64,000 bases of DNA, taken from contig NZ_CALPBZ010000001.1 in the NCBI RefSeq assembly GCF_943181415.1, positions 620,001 through 684,000 of the forward strand, written 5' to 3'. How positions within the stretch are numbered: position 1 is the stretch's first letter; the number at the start of each line of letters is the position of its first letter. The translations under genes and the position numbers were made by a program. The notes under the pieces are model-generated. The model worked only from the letters and a program-made list of their open reading frames with translations, did not search any database and was not told the origin of the DNA. This DNA comes from Microbacterium sp. Marseille-Q6648. GTDB lineage: Bacteria; Actinomycetota; Actinomycetes; Actinomycetales; Microbacteriaceae. Shown piece by piece: positions 58,882 to 64,000 of this stretch.

Positions 58882-59841
58882 TCAGGCGCGCGGGTGCGCG
58901 AGCCGGTAGGCCGCGTTCAGTCGCTCGCTCGAGACGTGCGTGTAGATCTGCGTGGTGCCGAGGCTCGCGTGCCCGAGGATCTCCTGCACCGTGCGCAGGT
59001 CCGCGCCGCCGTCGAGCAGATGGGTCGCCGCCGAGTGTCGCAGCGAATGCGGCCCGGTGTCTCCGCCCACGAGCGGGCCGACCGTGCGGGCGACCAGGTC
59101 GTACACCGCGCGCGGGCCGATCCGGCCGCCGCGGGCACCCAGGAAGACGGCACCCGCGGGCATCGGACGTTCCACCGACGACCGCGGTCCACCGGCATCC
59201 CGAGCAGCACCCCGCGGGCCGACCTCGGCACGCGCCGCCAGCGCCGGACGTCCCCGCACGAGGTATGACTCGAGCGCGCGGGACGCGGGCGCCCCGTACG
59301 GCACCACGCGTTCCTTCGCGCCCTTGCCGGTGACCCGCACGGTTCGGCGATCGCCGTCGACGTCATCGATGTCGAGTCCGCACAGTTCGCTCACGCGGAC
59401 ACCGGAGCCGTACAGGATCTCCAGGATGGCGTGATCTCGCAGAGCGACCGGGTCGCCACCCGCGGCTCGCGTCGCCATCTCTTCGAGCAGGTTCCCGAGG
59501 TTCGCTGCGGTTGCCACGGTGGGCAGCGTGCGCCCGCGTTTCGGTGCCACGAGACGCAGGCTCGGGTCCTGCGCGACGTGCCCGTGCTCGAGTGCCCAGG
59601 CGAAGAAGCCGCGAGCGGTCGCGGTGCGGCGGGCGACCGTCGATCTGGCATCGCCGCGCTCGGTCGACCGCCACAGCCAGTCGCGCAGGTCCTCGAGGTC
59701 GACTGATGCCACGTCGCGGTCGTCGCAGGTGGCGGCCAGATCGGCGAGATCGGCGCGGTACGCGCGCACCGTCGCCGGCGAGAGCCGCCGCACGCGGGCG
59801 AGGTGCTCCGCATATCGGTCGGCGGCTTCGGACAGGCGCAT
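58882..59841 (-). CDS. xerC: Tyrosine recombinase XerC-like
   Basis: 319-residue site-specific recombinase that resolves chromosome dimers. N-terminal SAM-like domain, then catalytic Arg in GVRVSELCG, HSLRHSAATHLL (His, Arg), LGHASLGTTQIYTHV (His, Tyr). Insert rich in Gly/Pro around residues 210-235. ATG 59841 beginning MRLSEAADRYAEHLARV. Next to dprA-comM-yraN as in most actinobacteria. No mobile element context. Confidence 0.94.
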   Translation of the reverse strand: MRLSEAADRYAEHLARVRRLSPATVRAYRADLADLAATCDDRDVASVDLEDLRDWLWRSTERGDARSTVARRTATARGFFAWALEHGHVAQDPSLRLVAPKRGRTLPTVATAANLGNLLEEMATRAAGGDPVALRDHAILEILYGSGVRVSELCGLDIDDVDGDRRTVRVTGKGAKERVVPYGAPASRALESYLVRGRPALAARAEVGPRGAARDAGGPRSSVERPMPAGAVFLGARGGRIGPRAVYDLVARTVGPLVGGDTGPHSLRHSAATHLLDGGADLRTVQEILGHASLGTTQIYTHVSSERLNAAYRLAHPRA

Positions 59842-59904
59842 ACCGTCAGTGTGCCAAGAAGGCCCGGGTGTGCTCGCGGGGCGCACCGCCGTGGCCGAAT
59901 CGCG

Positions 59905-61101
59905 TCAGCGTGCCCGCGCGCCGGTGGGGCGGCGCCAGCCGGCTGAGCCGTGCTCGGCCGTGCCCTCGAGCTGCAGAAGGCCGAGGACGGCCGTCACCTC
60001 CTCGAGGGGCATCCCGCAGCGTGCGGCGATCTCGTCGATGGAGCGGTGTGACCGCGACGAGAGCGCATCCCGCACGCGGGTGACGTCGTCGGTCCTGCCG
60101 TCCCCCGCCGGCGAGAGCGTCGGGCGGTCGACGCCCAGCATCTCGCGCACGTCCGCGGCGCCGGTGACGCACACGGCGTCGTACTCGCGCAGCAGCCGAT
60201 GCGTCCCCGCGGAGGCGGCGCTGGTCACCGGTCCGGGCACCGCACCCAGCAGGCGGCCGAGGGCGGCAGCGTGCCCGGCCGTGTTCAGCGAGCCGCTGCG
60301 CCAGCCGGCCTCGACCACGACGGTGACGTCGGAGAGCGCGGCGATGAGCCGATTCCGTTGGAGGAACCGCCACTTCGTCGGCGCACCGCCGCACGGCACC
60401 TCGCTCATCACCGCGCCTGAGCGTGCGATGCGGTCGGACAGCTGGGCATGACCCGACGGATAGGGGCGCTCCACCCCACCGGCCGAGAGCGCGACGGTCG
60501 TCCCCCCTGCGCAGAGAGCGGCCCGGTGCGCTGCGCCGTCGATGCCGTAGGCGGCACCCGACACCACCAGGATCCCGGCGCCGGCGAGCTCGGCGGCGAG
60601 TTCGCCCGCGACGAGCTCTCCGTACGAGGTCGCCGCGCGGGCACCCACGATCGCCACGCTCACCGCGGCGCTCGCCGCGGCAGGGTCGCCTCGCACCCAC
60701 AGGCAGGCCGGCCCGTGTATGCCGAGGTCGTCGAGCCGCCCGGGCCATTCCTCGTGCCCGGGGGTCAGCAGCCTGATGCCGGCGGCGCGGGCGGTGGCGA
60801 GCCCCGCAGCGATGGCGCGCTGATCCAGCCGGGGAGCCCAGCGGGCGCGCGCGCGGTCGAACTCTTCGCGCGTGACGCCGGCAGACGCCGGCACCGCCTC
60901 TCCGTTCAGCACGACGCGCAAGGCGGCCGCCGGCCCGAGCGCCAGGCGCAGGCACCCGGCGATCCCGTCGCCCGGCTCGGCGAGGAACGACCAGATCGCC
61001 CGCGCGTAATCGGACACCGCGTCCGTCGACCGGCTGTCGGGAGTGAGCCCCCGCAGCGCCGCGCGTGCCGCGGTCTCGGTCAGTTCGGTTCCGGCGTTCA
61101 T
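59905..61101 (-). CDS. dprA: DNA processing protein DprA
   Basis: Loads RecA onto incoming ssDNA in transformation. 398 residues. Rossmann core VAIVGARAATSYGE, GAAYGIDGAAHRAAL, and EVPCGGAPTKWRFLQRNRLIAALS. A winged-helix C-terminal domain is present (SIDEIAARCGMPLEEVTAV). ATG 61101 overlaps the comM stop (ATGA). Confidence 0.95.
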   Translation of the reverse strand: MNAGTELTETAARAALRGLTPDSRSTDAVSDYARAIWSFLAEPGDGIAGCLRLALGPAAALRVVLNGEAVPASAGVTREEFDRARARWAPRLDQRAIAAGLATARAAGIRLLTPGHEEWPGRLDDLGIHGPACLWVRGDPAAASAAVSVAIVGARAATSYGELVAGELAAELAGAGILVVSGAAYGIDGAAHRAALCAGGTTVALSAGGVERPYPSGHAQLSDRIARSGAVMSEVPCGGAPTKWRFLQRNRLIAALSDVTVVVEAGWRSGSLNTAGHAAALGRLLGAVPGPVTSAASAGTHRLLREYDAVCVTGAADVREMLGVDRPTLSPAGDGRTDDVTRVRDALSSRSHRSIDEIAARCGMPLEEVTAVLGLLQLEGTAEHGSAGWRRPTGARAR

Positions 61102-62624
61102 GCCGCGATCCCCTTCTTCAGGTACAGCGCTCGGCCGATGTGGGCGGGCGTCAGCCGGCTCTCCTCTTCCAGATCGGCAAGGGTCCAGGCGACGCGCAGG
61201 ACGCGGTCGTACCCGCGCAGCGTGAGCGCTCCGCTTCTCAAGGCGGTGTCCAGCGGGCGCCGCACGTCGGGCGGGGGCGCCATCGGGCCCGTGCGCAGCC
61301 AGGTGCCCTTCACCTGCGCGTTGACCCGCCACGGCGTGTCCTTCAGCCGGCGGGCCGCGCGGGCGCGCGCCGCCGTGACGCGCACGCGCGAGCTCGCGGT
61401 CGTCGGGCGCGGGACGGAGTCATCCGCATGGGCGACGACGACGCGGGTCAGCGAGAGCTGGATATCCATGCGATCCAGCAGCGGACCCGAGAGCCTCCCC
61501 AGATAGCGGCGGATCGCGGAGGGCGGGCAGGCGCAGTCGCCCCCGCGTATGCCGTAGTCGCCGCATGGGCAGGGGTTGGTCGCGAGGACCAGCTGGAAGC
61601 GGGCGGGGAAGGTCGCCGTGATCCCCGCGCGATCGATCGTGATCTCGCCCTTCTCGAGCGGCTGGCGGAGCGCGTCGAGACAGTGCGCGGGGAACTCCCC
61701 CGCCTCGTCGAGGAAGAGCACCCCCTCGGACGCCCGGGCGATGGCACCCGGCCGGACGATCCGCGAGCCGCCGCCCACCAGTGCCGCGACGCTCGCGGTG
61801 TGATGCGGCGCCTCGAACGGCGGCGTGTGCGAGATGCTCGCGATCGGCTGGCCCGACAGTGATCTGATGGACGCCGCCGTCAGGGCGGCGGCGTCGTCGA
61901 GATCGGGAAGGATGCCGGGGAGCCGACGCGCCAGCATGGTCTTCCCGGCGCCGGGCGGGCCGCACATCATCACGTGGTGGCCGCCCGCCGCAGCGGCCAC
62001 CATCGCCTCGACCGCCTCCCGCTGTCCGATCACGTCGGCGAGGTCCACGTCCTCGCCCGCCGCGGGCGCCGCCGCCTCGTGGGTGACCGGCTCCATCGGC
62101 ACCGGCACCACATCCGCGCCGTGCCATGCGGCGACCTCGGCGAGGTTCACCGCGCCGAGCACCTCGACGCCTCGGATGAGCTCGGCTTCGGCGCGGTTCG
62201 CGTGCGGCACGACGACGCGGCGCACGCCGGCCTGCGCGGCGGCGTGCACCGCCGGAAGCACCCCCGGGACAGGACGCAGCCGCCCATCCAGCCCGAGTTC
62301 GCCGACGTGCATCGTCCGACTGAGCCGCATCGCGTCCATGCGCATCTCGGTCGCGAGAGATGCGATCGCGATCGCCACGTCGAACGCAGAGCCCTGCTTG
62401 GGAACGCTCGCCGGCGACAGGTTCACCGTCAGCCTCCGTCGCGGAAGCGGCAGTCCGTTGTTCGCGCACGCGTTGTGCACCCGCTGCACGGCTTCGCCGA
62501 GCGCCTTGTCCGGCAGTCCGATGATGCGGAACCCCGGCGTCTGGTTCGACAGATCGGCCTCCACCGCGACGAGGCCGCCGTCCAGCCCGGTCAGTCCGGC
62601 CGCCCACGTGCGCGCGACGGTCAC
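61098..62624 (-). CDS. comM: ComM/YifB family AAA+ ATPase (Mg-chelatase-like)
   Basis: 508 residues. N-terminal LonB-like/ChlI domain, Walker A GPPGAGKTM and LFLDEAGEF. ComM is a branch-migration helicase during transformation in Vibrio/Acinetobacter. Cys-rich NPCPCGDYGIRGGDCAC conserved. GTG 62624 overlaps the yraN stop. Confidence 0.95.
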   Translation of the reverse strand: MTVARTWAAGLTGLDGGLVAVEADLSNQTPGFRIIGLPDKALGEAVQRVHNACANNGLPLPRRRLTVNLSPASVPKQGSAFDVAIAIASLATEMRMDAMRLSRTMHVGELGLDGRLRPVPGVLPAVHAAAQAGVRRVVVPHANRAEAELIRGVEVLGAVNLAEVAAWHGADVVPVPMEPVTHEAAAPAAGEDVDLADVIGQREAVEAMVAAAAGGHHVMMCGPPGAGKTMLARRLPGILPDLDDAAALTAASIRSLSGQPIASISHTPPFEAPHHTASVAALVGGGSRIVRPGAIARASEGVLFLDEAGEFPAHCLDALRQPLEKGEITIDRAGITATFPARFQLVLATNPCPCGDYGIRGGDCACPPSAIRRYLGRLSGPLLDRMDIQLSLTRVVVAHADDSVPRPTTASSRVRVTAARARAARRLKDTPWRVNAQVKGTWLRTGPMAPPPDVRRPLDTALRSGALTLRGYDRVLRVAWTLADLEEESRLTPAHIGRALYLKKGIAA

Positions 62625-62998
62625 TGCAGATCCATATCGACCAGATGCTCGAGTGCGCCGGTGGCGGGATCGGGCCCGACCACCGCGATCGCGTCCAGCC
62701 TCAGCCTGCGCCCCTGCGCGAGGGGGCGATGAGCGGCGATCCATGCGACGGCCAGACGCCACAGCCGCTCCCGCTTCCGCTGATCGATCGCCTCGAGGGG
62801 GTGGCCGAACGCCTCACCGCGACGGGTCTTGACCTCGACCACGACGAGGTCGCGCCCGCGTGCCACCACCAGGTCGATCTCTCCGGCGGCGCACCGCCAG
62901 TTCCGATCCAGCACGGTCCAGCCGTCGTCGGCGAAGTAGCGGGCCGCGCGGTCCTCACCGGCGCGCCCGAGCACATCCTTGTCTGCCATGCCGGCCAT
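62621..62998 (-). CDS. yraN: UPF0102 family (YraN) endonuclease-like protein
   Basis: 125-residue restriction-endonuclease-fold protein: GRAGEDRAARYF, then GEIDLVVARGRDLVVVEVK with the D-ExK motif. Biological function unclear. ATG 62998 or 62989. Same operon as comM-dprA. Confidence 0.93.
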   Translation of the reverse strand: MAGMADKDVLGRAGEDRAARYFADDGWTVLDRNWRCAAGEIDLVVARGRDLVVVEVKTRRGEAFGHPLEAIDQRKRERLWRLAVAWIAAHRPLAQGRRLRLDAIAVVGPDPATGALEHLVDMDLQ

Positions 62999-63096
62999 GC
63001 TCGCGCGCGGACGCGGTCGAAACGGCGCTGCGGGACCGTCCCGTGGACAGGTGAGCGGTCGCGACCGGCTGTGGGGTCGAGGATGACCCCGGAATG

Positions 63097-63420
63097 TCAG
63101 CTGTCGAGCGACAGCTCTTCCGGCAGCTGGAAGTCACGGCGCGACAGCTCTTCGACGTTGACGTCCTTGAACGTGAGGACGCGAACCGACTTGACGAAGC
63201 GATCCGCTCGGTAGATGTCCCACACCCACACGTCTGTCATCGAGATCTCGAAGTAGAAGTCGTGCTCGGTGTCGCGGCGGACCACGTTCACCTCGTTGGC
63301 GAGGTAGAAGCGTCGCTCGGTCTCGATCACGTACTGGAACTGCGATACGACGTCGCGGTACTCCCGATACAGGGCCAGCTCGAGCTCACGGTCGTAGTCT
63401 TCGAAGACGTCGTCATCCAT
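63097..63420 (-). CDS. DUF2469 family protein
   Basis: 107-residue conserved actinobacterial protein, acidic, starts MDDDVFEDYDRELELALYRE; FYLANEVNVV and WDIYRADRFVKSVRVLTFK are well conserved in the family. Function unknown. ATG 63420; TAGGAT lies 9 nt upstream. Located between rnhB and yraN as in M. tuberculosis (Rv2901c). Confidence 0.92.
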   Translation of the reverse strand: MDDDVFEDYDRELELALYREYRDVVSQFQYVIETERRFYLANEVNVVRRDTEHDFYFEISMTDVWVWDIYRADRFVKSVRVLTFKDVNVEELSRRDFQLPEELSLDS

Positions 63421-63443
63421 GGTGAGTCCATCCTAGGGCGCGC

Positions 63444-64000
63444 TCAGAAGAGCGTCGGCGCGTCGGTGATCGCCCAGGACGCGCGGTGATGAGCCGAGAT
63501 GCCGTGCTCGCGGATGGCAGCCCGGTGGTCGGGGCTGGCATAGCCCTTGTTGCGGCCCCACCCGTACGCGGGGAACTCGTCGTGGAGACCGGTCATGAGA
63601 CAGTCCCGGGCCACCTTGGCGATGACGGATGCCGCCGCCGCACTCGCGCAGTCCCGGTCGGCCTTGATCACCGGACGGACCCGCAGGTCGGTGCCGCCGG
63701 CCGGCGTGATGTAGTCGTAGTTCCCGTCCAGGAGCACGATCCCATCCTCAGGGGCGACGCCGTGGGCGCGAAGATCCGCCAGCGCATGCAGCGTGGCCAG
63801 GCCCAGTGCGCGGATGATGCCGATCTCGTCGATCTCGCGGGCGCTGGCCCACCCCACGGCGCTGGCGGCGACCCAGTCCGCAGCCCGCGCGGCGACCTCG
63901 GGGCGGCGGTGCTCCGGGACGAGCTTCGAATCGCGCAAGCCCGTGGGGACGCGTTTGCGAGAGCGCGGAGCGTCCACGGCCACGGCGCCCACGGCGACGG
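63444..64000 (-). CDS. rnhB: Ribonuclease HII, 5' end outside the window
   Basis: Cleaves RNA of RNA-DNA hybrids. Only the C-terminal 185 or so codons are present, in frame up to base 64000; the DEVGRGALAGP start with the first catalytic Asp/Glu must lie upstream. LLDGNYDYI and KADRDCASAAAASVIAKVARD carry the remaining Asp residues. The internal GTG 63992 is not the true start. Confidence 0.95.
   Translation of the reverse strand, partial: VAVGAVAVDAPRSRKRVPTGLRDSKLVPEHRRPEVAARAADWVAASAVGWASAREIDEIGIIRALGLATLHALADLRAHGVAPEDGIVLLDGNYDYITPAGGTDLRVRPVIKADRDCASAAAASVIAKVARDCLMTGLHDEFPAYGWGRNKGYASPDHRAAIREHGISAHHRASWAITDAPTLF

Noticed and set aside
58882-59841. Tyrosine recombinase as a mark of an integrated element
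   Set aside because: It is XerC in its normal place next to dprA; no att repeats, phage or plasmid genes surround it.

Overview
The window is chromosomal DNA from a high-GC Gram-positive bacterium, most likely a Microbacterium or close relative in Microbacteriaceae. The evidence is the strong G/C third-position bias, many GTG starts, ATGA/GTGA gene overlaps, the gene orders discussed below, a trigger factor with a Lys/Ala/Pro tail, and a ferrochelatase with a C-terminal Cys cluster. Nearly all of it is conserved core genome. I see no insertion sequence, prophage, CRISPR array, toxin-antitoxin pair or recognisable defence system.

Layout. 1-2110 (-): a translationally coupled regulator / 69-aa protein / MFS exporter operon with a palindromic operator on its promoter. 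2167-8691: peptidase Dcp, then clpX, clpP2, clpP1 and tig. 8776-9053: divergent tRNA-Pro and tRNA-Gly. 9083-12393: gamma-class carbonic anhydrase fold protein, a large membrane acyltransferase, dps. 12397-17325 (-): amidohydrolase, FMN-binding protein, nei-type glycosylase, rpiB, ferrochelatase. 17459-21686 (+): pepN, mscS, glbO. 21675-26731: fatty acyl-CoA thioesterases, ettA, a lipoprotein, an SSB. 26972-28349: small genes and a yczE-type membrane protein beside the remnant of a MocR-like regulator. 28451-30447: tRNA-Arg, orn, tRNA-His, a minimal zinc peptidase, clpS and a DUF2017 gene. 30449-40721 (-): P-loop kinase-like gene, GerW/YtfJ-like gene, dinB, gatB-gatA-gatC, ligA, mnmA and a cysteine desulfurase. 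40773-47169 (+): glgX-glgE-glgB. 47209-53076: thioredoxin-TPR protein, a three-TM/lipoprotein-like fusion, an AI-2E exporter family protein, hydrolase, zinc-knuckle protein and a transglycosylase-like protein. 53129-58010 (-): DivIVA-like, cdsA, frr, pyrH, tsf, rpsB. 58320-64000: M23 protein, xerC, dprA, comM, yraN, DUF2469 and rnhB, which is cut by the window end.

Functional themes. Proteolysis and protein quality control are strongly represented (ClpX, ClpP1, ClpP2, ClpS, trigger factor, PepN, Dcp). The translation genes rpsB, tsf, pyrH and frr form the usual actinobacterial block. GlgX, GlgE and GlgB make and trim alpha-glucan. GatCAB, MnmA and the desulfurase supply Gln-tRNA and thiolated tRNA. 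DprA, ComM and YraN form the usual DNA-uptake/processing cluster.

The least ordinary signals are: (i) the operator and apparent leaderless start of the 1-2110 operon; (ii) a MocR C-terminal remnant abutting yczE; (iii) a recurrent TAGGAT/TAGACT -10 element placed 6-7 nt before start codons, suggesting many leaderless mRNAs; (iv) an in-frame fusion of a two-TM protein to a lipoprotein-like domain; (v) a peptidase start codon directly abutting the tRNA-His 3' CCA. I found no convincing wholly new multi-gene system.
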